From JALJPB01 sp963933115 (GTDB lineage Bacteria; Pseudomonadota; Gammaproteobacteria; Enterobacterales; Alteromonadaceae), in the NCBI GenBank assembly GCA_963933115.1, contig CAWVSL010000022.1, positions 1 through 42,239 of the forward strand: a stretch of DNA of 42,239 nt. The letters are read 5' to 3'. The notes below the pieces were generated by a model that made no database searches, was not told the DNA's origin, and saw nothing but the letters and a program-made list of their open reading frames with translations. Below are positions 1-7,716 of this stretch, piece by piece. The translations under genes and the position numbers were made by a program. Position 1 is the stretch's first letter. Every line of letters begins with the position of its first letter.

Positions 1-39
1 ACTTGTCTAACTGACTTGTATAACTAACTTGTCTAATAA
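1..39. repeat. Three tandem 13-bp repeats
   Basis: Three imperfect copies of a 13-base unit starting ACTTGT lie head to tail (1-13, 14-26, 27-39), differing at only a few positions. They run straight into a terminator hairpin. The repeats carry TAA or TGA in all three plus-strand frames, so they may be the untranslated tail of a gene that lies before the window. Confidence 0.6.
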
Positions 40-68
40 AACCCGCCAAAATGGCGGGTTTTTTTTCC
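38..68 (+). terminator. Rho-independent terminator of an upstream gene
   Basis: A perfect 11-bp stem (AAAACCCGCCA at 38-48 with TGGCGGGTTTT at 52-62) with a 3-base AAA loop is followed by an unbroken T run to about 66. This is a textbook intrinsic terminator for a plus-strand gene that ends before the window. Confidence 0.9.
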
Positions 69-76
69 CCACAACA

Positions 77-217
77 ATGTCTGAAGTCAGTAAAAATCAA
101 ACTATTATTTCACCTAATAATATTAAGTTATATGCCCAGAGCGAACTTCATCTTACCTAGCATTTTTATACTCCAGGTTATACTGGCGAGTTTATTGATC
201 AAAATAGTGGTATTTAG
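77..217 (+). pseudogene. Possible relic of an Rhs/YD-repeat protein core
   Basis: One plus frame reads from ATG 77 through two in-frame TAG codons (158-160 and 215-217). The part between the stops reads HFYTPGYTGEFIDQNSGI. This resembles the Rhs-repeat-associated core, where a G(Y/F)xGE-x-x-D-x-x-(T/S)G segment comes before a YLLGNGYR-like motif. No Shine-Dalgarno sequence precedes the ATG. The match is by eye over fewer than 20 residues, so chance is a real alternative. If genuine, it is a decayed end of an Rhs-type toxin or cell-surface gene. Confidence 0.25.
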
Positions 218-336
218 CTAAAATAAAACATAAAAAGACAGAAAATTATTATTTTTCTTAATTCGACAGTCGACTAATTATCGCTTTAGGTTATACTGCC
301 GCGCTTAAACCCAGTATTTAATTAGCGGAGTATATT

Positions 337-669
337 ATGCACGATCTTTATTACAAAGGACGTATCCATACCAGAGTAAACCATGTAAAGACGGGCTATA
401 ATTCTAAGCGTAACGTTAAGCTTGGTACAGAAAAAAATCCATTAACGCTAAATGTTAACAATGATAAAAGAAAACTCGAAGTCGAGACGTTAGTTGCTGA
501 TAATCAACTCTTTGCTGATATTACCTTAGATAGCACGCTTGATGAAAATATCAATGAGCTCAACGTTATACTAAATAAGCCAAGTACAACAACGTTTGAC
601 AAAACTCCAAATCGAAATGATCCTTGTTCATGCGGCAGTGAAAGAAAATATAAAAAGTGCTGTGGCTAA
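337..669 (+). CDS. SEC-C motif metal-binding protein (PBPRA1643-type)
   Basis: A 110-residue soluble protein of unknown function. Its last 20 residues form a SEC-C zinc-binding motif with Cys97, Cys99, Cys108 and Cys109 in the order CSCGS...KKCC. SEC-C motifs are best known from the C-terminus of SecA, where they bind zinc and contact SecB or ribosomes. The Lys/Arg-rich start (YKGRIHTRVNHVKTGYNSKR) and the whole layout match the short stand-alone family of gammaproteobacterial SWIM/SEC-C proteins named after PBPRA1643. A GGAG sits about 8 bases before the ATG, which supports this start. A TATACT at 292-297 could be the -10 box. The gene stands alone on the plus strand. The family call is fairly sure; its cellular role is not known to me. 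Confidence 0.85.
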   Translation: MHDLYYKGRIHTRVNHVKTGYNSKRNVKLGTEKNPLTLNVNNDKRKLEVETLVADNQLFADITLDSTLDENINELNVILNKPSTTTFDKTPNRNDPCSCGSERKYKKCCG

Positions 670-729
670 ACACCTTCTAGTTTTCCTATGATTTAATCAA
701 ACTGAAACGGCTTTATTTTTTATTAAGTA

Positions 730-876
730 ATGTCTGTTAACAAAGAGCTATATCTCCGCGCAATATTGTCCCTAGATACAATAGTGAACTCTTTAACCGA
801 GCACTTATTTAATCATCTGACAGCCAATGAGAAATTCATCTCCTGCCGTGTACTTTATACTTATGATGGAGAGTAA
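730..876 (+). CDS. Possible small protein, 48 residues
   Basis: An open frame runs from ATG 730 to TAA 874-876 and encodes a mixed, protein-like sequence (MSVNKELYLRAILSLDTIVN at the start, ending in YTYDGE). It lies in the gap between two converging genes. The Shine-Dalgarno match is poor (TTAAG just before ATG) and I recognise no family. It may be a real short gene, the remnant of a longer one, or chance. Confidence 0.25.
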   Translation: MSVNKELYLRAILSLDTIVNSLTEHLFNHLTANEKFISCRVLYTYDGE

Positions 877-930
877 ACGGCCAAGTCCACTTCACTTATT
901 TCTAAAAAACTCCCTAAATTGAGATGTTAG

Positions 931-3081
931 TTATACATTTTTTTCAATACTATCCGATTGTGCCTCAACGGCTTCTTGTAATTGTTGTTCTACTAGGTCT
1001 TGTATTGGCTTATCATCAATAGACGTACTTAACTCGCTATCTTCTATAACATCTGAGCCTTGCAAAATTTCGAGCATATCAGAGGCAACTTCAGGAAAAG
1101 AGTCAACGAAGGTGCTCGCAACATCCACTGCGTGTTCAGGAATTTTTTCAATCATATGATTAATGTAACTATTGGCTGCATTTTCAATATTTTCTAAGGT
1201 ATCTTCTGCTAAGCCTTGTTCACTTTCACTGTCAATTAAGTGCTGAACATAGGCCTCGGCAACATCGTGTGACGACTCAGGTAGTGATTCCGATACCGTA
1301 AAGGCAAGTTCTTCTGACTGCTCAGGAGAAACATCAGTCAATCGATTATAAAGTTCAGTTGCCGTATTTTCAGAGGCCGCGGCAGCTCTATCGACTGGCC
1401 GCATTGCCTCTAAAGAATCCGAAAGATTGGTCATGTATTCTTCGGTCATTTCAATGAGCTCACTCGGGTATTCTTCAACCATGTTTTCAGCAGCTAATTC
1501 CATTAAGTCAATACCGTTATCAGGCATTGCATTAGCGATGGCAACAACAATGTTAGTAAATTGATCGGGATATTCAGAAGTAAGCCAGTCAACCAGTTGA
1601 TCGGCTTTTTCAGGTGAAGCATTGGTTAATGCTTGAGCAATGTGAATACTCATTTGTGGCGCTGCTGAAGTTATCGCGGCATATAATTTACCAATATCTA
1701 TCGACTCAATCGTACTGAGTGCCGCAGCTAAGTTTGAAGCGTTTTTTGGGTCTCTCAGCACTAGCGCTTTAACCATATTAACCGCAGCTGAAGGGTTTTT
1801 ATTTGCTAAGTTAATAGCGACTTCGACTTCAGGGGTAGCTTCAAATTGTGCTTCTGCATATTGTGTCCGAGGATCGAGTTCAGAAACTACACCACTTGGT
1901 GTTTGCATAATAAAGCTTTCTTGTTCATCAAGGGGTAAAGCTTGTTGCAGTTTCATACGAATACTGATGAAAAGTAACAAAGTTAATGCGACAACATTCA
2001 TAAAACTAAACAGAGCGCTGCTACCAAAAGCATCCATCACCAAAGAGGCAAGGTAAGGGCCTAAAATACTGCCCAATGCATAGATCAACAATAACGAACT
2101 CATTGCTGCCAAAATTTGATCTTTTAGTACCGTATCAAAAGTTTCAGACATACTCATAGGGTAAAGACAGGCAACTAATCCCGTTATGAGTGCAATAGCT
2201 AATAAGGTCAGCTTGAACATATCGGTAGACATGAGAAACGGCACAGATATTGATAGTAATATCAGCGTTACCACCATAAATAACATTACTTTTCGACGGT
2301 CAAAATGGTCTGATAAATAGGCAATTGGGAACTGTAAAATAATCGCCCCAGAGATAGCTGAACCCATAAATATTGATAAGTCTAAATCAGTTATTCCATT
2401 TTTACTGGCAAATATAGGCAGCATGTTCATTAAACCTGCATACAGAATTCCACAATAAAAACTACTAACAACTCCTAAGGGGGATAATTTGAAAATAGTC
2501 ATTAAAGACATCGAGTGGCTATCTTCAATTTGCGGGCCTTTTTGTCTGCTAATAACAATGGGGGTGATGGATAAGCTAAATAAAATACCGCAGATAACAA
2601 ATAGGGTAATATCATCAATTGGCGCAACATTTAATAAAAATTGGCCAGAGAATAGTGCCGTCATTATCATCATTTGATTAATAGACAGTATTCTGCCTCT
2701 GTTTTTTTCAGTAGCACTGTGACTCAACCAACTATCAAGTGTGGCATTAGTGCAAGCAATACAAAACCCTGTGATCACCCTCATCGCGCCAAGAATTAGA
2801 GGTTCTGGGTAAAGACCTGAAAGTAAAATAGCAACAGAGGTTAAACTACCACACATGGCAAATATTCTTATGTGGCCAACCCGCTGTAATAAGGTCCTGC
2901 TATAATAGGCACCTAATAAAAAGCCGACGGACAACATAGACAGTACTAAACCCATATTATTCAGACTTACTCCATCGTTTTGCATACGTACAGGCAACAG
3001 GATATTGCTTAATCCATAACCTAACATTAGTAAAAAACCACTCGTTAATAGCAGTATGAAGGGTTTAAGGGTCATTAACAC
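931..3081 (-). CDS. YcaD-like MFS transporter with long acidic repeat tail
   Basis: Residues 1 to about 390 form a 12-helix major facilitator of the YcaD-like group in the inner membrane; the segment NRGRILSINQMM in the mid N-domain is typical. Ordinary family members stop near 380-400 residues, but this protein runs to 716. The extra part (about 390-716) is hydrophilic, rich in Glu, Asp and Ala, and has no membrane segment. It holds short helices that each begin with Pro, many exactly 15 residues apart (Pro at 430, 445, 475, 490, 505, 520, then 586/601 and 648/663). The substrate is unknown. The frame opens with GTG at 3081; ATG at 3075 is an equally possible start, and the Shine-Dalgarno sequence is weak for both. 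The gene stands alone and converges on the SEC-C gene. The tail should face the cytoplasm if the 12-helix topology holds. Confidence 0.85.
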   Translation of the reverse strand: MLMTLKPFILLLTSGFLLMLGYGLSNILLPVRMQNDGVSLNNMGLVLSMLSVGFLLGAYYSRTLLQRVGHIRIFAMCGSLTSVAILLSGLYPEPLILGAMRVITGFCIACTNATLDSWLSHSATEKNRGRILSINQMMIMTALFSGQFLLNVAPIDDITLFVICGILFSLSITPIVISRQKGPQIEDSHSMSLMTIFKLSPLGVVSSFYCGILYAGLMNMLPIFASKNGITDLDLSIFMGSAISGAIILQFPIAYLSDHFDRRKVMLFMVVTLILLSISVPFLMSTDMFKLTLLAIALITGLVACLYPMSMSETFDTVLKDQILAAMSSLLLIYALGSILGPYLASLVMDAFGSSALFSFMNVVALTLLLFISIRMKLQQALPLDEQESFIMQTPSGVVSELDPRTQYAEAQFEATPEVEVAINLANKNPSAAVNMVKALVLRDPKNASNLAAALSTIESIDIGKLYAAITSAAPQMSIHIAQALTNASPEKADQLVDWLTSEYPDQFTNIVVAIANAMPDNGIDLMELAAENMVEEYPSELIEMTEEYMTNLSDSLEAMRPVDRAAAASENTATELYNRLTDVSPEQSEELAFTVSESLPESSHDVAEAYVQHLIDSESEQGLAEDTLENIENAANSYINHMIEKIPEHAVDVASTFVDSFPEVASDMLEILQGSDVIEDSELSTSIDDKPIQDLVEQQLQEAVEAQSDSIEKNV

Positions 3082-3427
3082 AAGTAAGTATCTTCTTTAT
3101 ATTGGTCAAACGGTTATTAGTTTAGTGAATAACATTCTCATTAGAAATAATGTAACGAGTCACTTAGGAGAATTTTTTGATGGTAATGTCATGTAATTTA
3201 TACAGTGTTAGCATAACAACAGAATGTTAGAGATCACAGTAAAACGGTAATAAATATCTCATATTATTAAATTTACAGCACTTATCAGTAATCCAGTTTT
3301 TAAATGATGCTGTTTTATGAACTTATATTGGAAAACTGATAATGGTTAGGGCCGTGGTACAGAAAGTCCTTGTTTTTTAACATAATTAATGTTTTTCGCG
3401 CCTTATAAAAAAGTTATCATCACCTCT

Positions 3428-3445
3428 AGGTTTACTGGTAAACCT
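3428..3445. repeat. 8-bp inverted repeat, 2-base centre
   Basis: AGGTTTAC (3428-3435), TG, GTAAACCT (3438-3445) form an almost perfect 18-bp palindrome. The very short centre fits a dimeric protein-binding site better than an RNA hairpin. No gene is near enough to name as its target; the GNAT start is 233 bases downstream. Confidence 0.5.
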
Positions 3446-3494
3446 CAAGCCAAATATTGCGTTTAGAGAGCTAAGTCCTGCAGCTAACTTCATG

Positions 3495-3534
3495 GTAATA
3501 ATACTGTTTAATTTTTCTGTAAGAGTATTATTAC
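3495..3534. repeat. Perfect 11-bp hairpin in intergenic DNA
   Basis: GTAATAATACT (3495-3505) pairs perfectly with AGTATTATTAC (3524-3534) around an 18-base loop. Two G-T wobbles could extend the stem outward. No T run follows on the plus strand, so it does not look like an intrinsic terminator. Its role is unknown. Confidence 0.55.
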
Positions 3535-3678
3535 TGATAATATATTGGGCATCTATTAATGATAAACTAATAAAAAGTAAAATTTACAATCTTGAATAAT
3601 CAATTAGTCGAATATCATTCGATAAAATGCGGGCTTCTTCCGCTTAACGTGTTTGGTTAGACACCATAGGGGGTTAAC

Positions 3679-4173
3679 ATGATTATTAGAAAAATCTTAA
3701 ATAAAGATATTGACACGATTCTCAAGTTAAACGAAAAGTCAGTGAAAGTATTAAGTCCAATGGATAAAAGTAAGTTACTCAGCTTAATTGATGTATCTTC
3801 ATTATCGATTGTCATTGAAGAAAAAAATGAAGTTGCGGGATTTTTACTGGCTTTAACTAATGATGCTCAATACGACAGTATCAATTATCAATGGTTTAAC
3901 GATAATTATCCTGAGTTTTTGTATATTGATAGAATCGTAATTTCAGAAAACTTTAGAGGTAAAGGTATTGGCACTACCTTCTATAAATATGTATTAAATT
4001 GGGTAGTTAAAAATTCATTACCTCGTATTTTTGCTGAAATTGATGTGTTGCCTCCCAATAAACCCTCACTGTTATTCCATCAGAAATTTGGTTTTAGTGA
4101 ACTCGAACGATTAAAACACAATGAACATAAAATAGTTTCTCTTCAAGAGTTAAATATAGATGAGATCACTTAA
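3679..4173 (+). CDS. GNAT-family N-acetyltransferase
   Basis: A 164-residue single-domain acetyltransferase of the GNAT fold. The acetyl-CoA pyrophosphate loop is visible as RGKGIG at residues 93-98, after the beta4 strand LYIDRIVIS. The C-terminal part (FAEIDVLPPNKPSLLFHQKFGF) is the usual beta5-alpha4 region ending in a G-F after the beta-bulge. The family moves acetyl groups from acetyl-CoA to amines on small molecules or proteins; the acceptor here cannot be told. AGGGGG lies 6 bases before the ATG, a strong ribosome-binding site. The gene is monocistronic or followed by the broken lipoprotein gene 75 bases on. A GTTAGAC just before the ribosome-binding site and another GTTAG after the gene hint at a mobile cassette, but the evidence is thin. 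Confidence 0.85.
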   Translation: MIIRKILNKDIDTILKLNEKSVKVLSPMDKSKLLSLIDVSSLSIVIEEKNEVAGFLLALTNDAQYDSINYQWFNDNYPEFLYIDRIVISENFRGKGIGTTFYKYVLNWVVKNSLPRIFAEIDVLPPNKPSLLFHQKFGFSELERLKHNEHKIVSLQELNIDEIT

Positions 4174-4248
4174 CTGAACATCATTCAATTTTAGCCAACC
4201 ATTATTTTCTTCATAGTGCGGTGTTAGCTTTTTATCGAGTTGTAGATT

Positions 4249-4605
4249 ATGAAAATATTTTTAGTGGCTATTTTCATATTTTTAGGTAGTTGCACAGTAA
4301 TATCAAACAAAATAGGTTTATATAAAGTTGAAAGTGATTCATTTACAACGGAAGTAGATGAAGACTCTTTGTAGGTAGAGTTAACCTACCACGGAGCTGA
4401 AAATGACTCTTTAGAAGTGGTCGTATTAAAATGGAAAGAAGCATCGATTAATACATGCGGGCATTCTTTTTACCAAATACCAACAGCTCCTGTGGTCTCT
4501 TTTATATCATTTGTTAAACACAACAGCTTTGAAAAACTGGTGATTGGTTATCCCGAACAAGATAATAAAAAATGGCCTCAAGTTATGGCTCAAATACAAT
4601 GTTAG
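4249..4605 (+). pseudogene. Small lipoprotein gene interrupted by in-frame TAG
   Basis: From ATG 4249 the frame encodes a signal peptide with a lipobox (MKIFLVAIFIFLGSC, lipid-modified Cys15) and about 26 further residues, then hits TAG at 4372-4374. The same frame continues without a shift for 76 more codons to TAG 4603-4605 and keeps protein-like character, with Cys residues in INTCGHSF and at the end (AQIQC). Without the first TAG it would be a 118-codon outer-membrane or periplasmic lipoprotein. I do not recognise the family. Possible readings are a recent nonsense mutation, stop readthrough, a sequencing error, or a short peptide plus a GTG-started fragment at 4417. The stop codon lies in a small inverted repeat (GTAGGT 4371-4376 with ACCTAC 4384-4389). 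Confidence 0.6.
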
Positions 4606-4618
4606 TGTTAAAAAAAAG

Positions 4619-4819
4619 CTAACAAGGCTATAAAGCAAGACAAAAACAGTTAGCTTGGTACAGAGAAATATCATAAAGCAGATGAAGTAACTGAGAGTGA
4701 ATAGCAAAGGTTTATTTTTATTGAGTCAAAATTGTATTTAAAACGCTTTGCGGCAAGTGCATCAATTGCTGTAGAATTAGTTTTAATAGTGTACTTAAAT
4801 AACATTTTATAGGCGTTAG
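4619..4819 (+). repeat. attC-like (integron recombination site) candidate
   Basis: The left end reads CTAAC (4619-4623), AAGG, CTATAAA (4628-4634). The right end reads TTTATAG (4806-4812), GC, GTTAG (4815-4819). The two outer and two inner boxes are perfectly complementary and separated by short unpaired spacers, which is the layout of the R and L boxes of integron attC sites. The site begins 13 bases after the stop of the broken lipoprotein ORF, where a cassette attC would be expected. Against it: the span of 201 bp is long for an attC, the outer box lacks the full GTTRRRY consensus (GTTAGAG), and there is no integrase in the window. A small non-autonomous element with inverted ends is an alternative. 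Confidence 0.35.
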
Positions 4820-4944
4820 AGTAGTGAAGGAATTCGCCTAAAGTCATTTAAATAATATGATATCAAAAACTATACTAGATTCACTTAATTTACAGCTGGT
4901 TTGAACTGAGTTGAAGCAACAAGAAATACATAATAAAATAGCAT

Positions 4945-4965
4945 AGCCTTTTATCTAAAGAGGCT
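4945..4965. repeat. Hairpin in the mutS upstream region
   Basis: AGCCTTTT (4945-4952) pairs with AAGAGGCT (4958-4965), with one G-T wobble, around a 5-base loop. It ends 29 bases before the mutS start and has no T run after it. If transcribed it would sit in the mutS leader. Confidence 0.4.
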
Positions 4966-4994
4966 TAAAGAAGATAAAGAGATTAAGAACTAGT

Positions 4995-7586
4995 ATGAAT
5001 CCGACTTTAAAAGAAACTGATCTTTCATCTCACACCCCTATGATGCGTCAATATCTAACAATCAAAGCAGAATTCCCTAATATCCTAATTTTCTATCGGA
5101 TGGGTGATTTTTATGAGTTATTCTTTGATGATGCTAAAAAAGCGGCTGAATTACTCGACATATCATTAACTGCTCGCGGTAAAACCGGCGGCAATGCTAT
5201 TCCAATGGCAGGTGTCCCTTATCATTCGATTGATACTTATTTATCTAAGTTAGTTAAACTGGGCGAGTCTGTCGCAATATGTGAGCAAATAGGCGATCCA
5301 GCAACAAGTAAGGGGCCAGTTGAGCGAAAAGTGGTGCGTGTGGTAACACCCGGAACCATAAGCGACGAAGCATTATTAGTTGATAGGCAAGATAATTTAA
5401 TTGTGGCTATTTTTTCAGCCCCTGCTAACCATAATATCAAAGGATTTGGCTTAGCGTATTTAGACATGACCAGTGGCCGGTTTGTTTTGACCGAACCACA
5501 AACTGAAGAACAGCTATTAGCTGAGTTACAGCGGTTAGCACCTGCAGAATTATTATACCCAGAGTCATTTGCACACTTTGATTTAATTGATGGCTCTAAA
5601 GGCTTACGACGCAGGTCTGACTGGGAATTTGATTTAGATACAGCAAAAAAATTACTTAATCAACAATTTGGCACTAAAGAATTATCAGGGTTTGGAGTTA
5701 ATAATAAATCTTTAGGTTTAGCTTCAGCGGGTTGTTTATTTCAATACGTCAAAGAATGCCAACGAAGTGCATTACCACATATTAGAAGTATACTTTATGA
5801 GTCATCAGCTACTGGGGTTATTTTAGATGCAGCTACCCGAAGAAATTTGGAATTAACAGTAAACTTACATGGCAGCGCTGAAAATACACTATCGGCAATA
5901 TTAGATAAGTCAGCTACGCCCATGGGTTCACGGTTATTAAAGCGCTGGATTCACTTTCCACTGAGGGATATCTCTGTTTTAGCCAATAGACAAAATGCTA
6001 TTAGTGATATCTTAGCAGCCGATATTCATGTGGATTTATTTTCATTACTCAGAAATTTAGGTGATATTGAACGCATAATATCCCGTATTGCTCTTAGATC
6101 AGCTCGGCCCAGAGATTTTGCTAGATTACGTAATGCTCTTCAACAACTTCCTGAATTACAAGATCTTTTAGAACGTTATACCTCTGGCCATTTACATGCA
6201 CTAGCAAGTCTTAGCAAACCCGTTCCTAGTATTCAGTTAATATTGGAAAACGCCATTGTTGACAACCCACCAGTACTCATTCGTGATGGCGGTGTTATTG
6301 CGCCAGGTTATCATCAGGAATTAGATGTACTTCGAGATTTAAGTGATGGTGCTACCGACTTTTTAGCCCAACTTGAAGAGAAGGAAAAAAAACGTACCGG
6401 TATTCACTCATTAAAAGTTGGTTATAACAAAGTACACGGTTTTTTCATTGAAATTAGCCGCGGCGCGGCTAACAATGTTCCTGATGATTATATTCGCCGT
6501 CAAACGTTAAAGAACAACGAACGTTTTATCACTGAAGAATTAAAACAGCATGAAATAACAGTATTAAGCGCTCAAAGTAAATTTTTAGCCTTAGAAAAGC
6601 GTCTTTACGATCAACTCTTTGATCAAGTTTTACCTGAATTAGAATGTTTGCAACAACTATCTCAAGCAATTTCAGAGCTAGACGTGCTTAATACCTTTGC
6701 AGAACGAAGCGAAACACTCAATTATACTAAACCTTCCTTGTTTGATGAGCCAGGTATAAATATTGAAGCAGGCCGGCACCCTGTGGTTGAAAAAATGACC
6801 GCTGACACTTTTATAGCAAATCCTGTGGTTTTAAATGCTCAACGAAAAATGTTGATCATTACAGGACCAAATATGGGCGGTAAATCAACCTATATGCGCC
6901 AAACAGCACTCATTGTTTTATTGGCTCATATTGGCTGTTTTGTTCCAGCAAGTAATGCCAGCATTGGCATGGTAGACCGTATTTTTACTCGTATTGGCGC
7001 CTCAGATGATCTTGCTAGTGGCCGTTCTACTTTTATGGTGGAGATGACAGAAACGGCTAACATATTGCACAATTCAACAGACAAAAGCTTGGTGCTACTT
7101 GATGAAATTGGTAGGGGTACTAGTACCTATGACGGTTTATCTTTGGCCTGGGCATGTGCAGAAATGTTAGCCATGCAAACCAAAGCTTTTACTTTATTTG
7201 CTAGTCACTATTTTGAATTAACGACGTTAGCAGAGCAAATTGATCTGGTTGCTAATATACACTTAGATGCAGTTGAGCATAACGATAAAATTATTTTTAT
7301 GCATGCGGTGAAAGATGGCCCGGCAAGTAAGAGTTTTGGTTTACAAGTTGCGCAGTTAGCTGGTGTACCTAAAATGGTTATTCACCGAGCTAAACAGCGG
7401 TTAACTGAGTTAGAAAATAATCAATTACCATCAATTTTACCAAGTAATATTAATGCTTTTGAGCAATTGTCATTAATTGAACAAAACCATCCCGTTCTTG
7501 ATATTTTAAAAGTCACAGATGTTAACGACTTGAGTCCTAGAGAAGCATTAGCACTACTATTTCAGCTCAAAGAAAAATTAGAATAA
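4995..7586 (+). CDS. mutS: DNA mismatch repair protein MutS
   Basis: An 863-residue MutS, the usual size. It recognises base mismatches and small loops and recruits MutL to start strand-directed repair. Visible marks are the mismatch-wedging Phe-X-Glu motif (Phe39-Tyr40-Glu41 in MGDFYELF), the Walker A loop GPNMGGKST beginning at residue 624, the Walker B segment LVLLDEIGRGTSTYDG, and the C-terminal region after ATPase motif N4 ending in the short dimer/tetramer tail (SPREALALLFQLKEKLE). The gene lies tail to tail with rpoS and shares a two-way terminator with it, an order kept in many gammaproteobacteria. Its ribosome-binding site is weak. Nothing in the protein looks damaged, so the cell should be repair proficient. 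Confidence 0.98.
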   Translation: MNPTLKETDLSSHTPMMRQYLTIKAEFPNILIFYRMGDFYELFFDDAKKAAELLDISLTARGKTGGNAIPMAGVPYHSIDTYLSKLVKLGESVAICEQIGDPATSKGPVERKVVRVVTPGTISDEALLVDRQDNLIVAIFSAPANHNIKGFGLAYLDMTSGRFVLTEPQTEEQLLAELQRLAPAELLYPESFAHFDLIDGSKGLRRRSDWEFDLDTAKKLLNQQFGTKELSGFGVNNKSLGLASAGCLFQYVKECQRSALPHIRSILYESSATGVILDAATRRNLELTVNLHGSAENTLSAILDKSATPMGSRLLKRWIHFPLRDISVLANRQNAISDILAADIHVDLFSLLRNLGDIERIISRIALRSARPRDFARLRNALQQLPELQDLLERYTSGHLHALASLSKPVPSIQLILENAIVDNPPVLIRDGGVIAPGYHQELDVLRDLSDGATDFLAQLEEKEKKRTGIHSLKVGYNKVHGFFIEISRGAANNVPDDYIRRQTLKNNERFITEELKQHEITVLSAQSKFLALEKRLYDQLFDQVLPELECLQQLSQAISELDVLNTFAERSETLNYTKPSLFDEPGINIEAGRHPVVEKMTADTFIANPVVLNAQRKMLIITGPNMGGKSTYMRQTALIVLLAHIGCFVPASNASIGMVDRIFTRIGASDDLASGRSTFMVEMTETANILHNSTDKSLVLLDEIGRGTSTYDGLSLAWACAEMLAMQTKAFTLFASHYFELTTLAEQIDLVANIHLDAVEHNDKIIFMHAVKDGPASKSFGLQVAQLAGVPKMVIHRAKQRLTELENNQLPSILPSNINAFEQLSLIEQNHPVLDILKVTDVNDLSPREALALLFQLKEKLE

Positions 7587-7639
7587 ACTGACGATATTTT
7601 TTGACGACAATTCTTTTTATATTAACGCTCATAAATAAT

Positions 7640-7666
7640 AAACCAGCATTAAATGCTGGTTTTTAT
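7640..7666. terminator. Bidirectional terminator between mutS and rpoS
   Basis: AAACCAGCAT (7640-7649) pairs perfectly with ATGCTGGTTT (7653-7662) around a 3-base loop. T-rich DNA follows on the plus strand and TTTATTATTT follows on the minus strand, so it can end both the mutS and the rpoS transcripts. Confidence 0.85.
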
Positions 7667-7716
7667 TAAGTAAACGAGTTCACTAAGCTTATAAATAAAA
7701 AGGTAAAATAATTTAT

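Larger units (their letters stand above)
3082..3678. other. Gene-poor gap with several inverted repeats
   Basis: This 597-bp gap separates the divergent MFS and GNAT genes. I find no convincing gene. It holds three notable inverted repeats: TTATCAGT (3282-3289) with ACTGATAA (3335-3342), the near-palindrome at 3428-3445, and the 11-bp hairpin at 3495-3534. A GTTAGAC at 3656-3662, 17 bases before the GNAT start, fits the integron core consensus GTTRRRY but has no recognisable attC fold upstream. Confidence 0.5.
4606..4994. other. Gap before mutS holding an attC-like repeat
   Basis: This 389-bp gap has no convincing gene. It holds the long attC-like inverted repeat (4619-4819), an 8-bp inverted repeat inside it (AAGCTAAC 4616-4623 with GTTAGCTT 4649-4656) and a small hairpin 30 bases before mutS (4945-4965). 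The mutS promoter must lie here or further upstream, but I cannot point to convincing -35 and -10 boxes. Confidence 0.5.

Noticed and set aside
3180..3230. 16-codon ORF with a good AGGAG site (MVMSCNLYSVSITTEC)
   Set aside because: Too short to support on its own and there is no downstream gene for which it could be a leader peptide; it may be a trace of a lost gene.
3492..3599. 35-codon hydrophobic ORF within the MFS-GNAT gap
   Set aside because: No ribosome-binding site and part of it is just the arms of the 3495-3534 hairpin.
4507..4707. Minus-strand ORF of 66 hydrophobic residues opposite the lipoprotein end
   Set aside because: It lies antisense to the lipoprotein frame and across the attC-like arm, is made of the Phe/Leu/Ile codons expected from AT-rich antisense DNA, and has no ribosome-binding site.
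4857..4946. Frame MISKTILDSLNLQLV-stop-TELKQQEIHNKIA before mutS
   Set aside because: It looks vaguely like the start of a ferritin-type protein, but two runs of about 15 codons are expected by chance.
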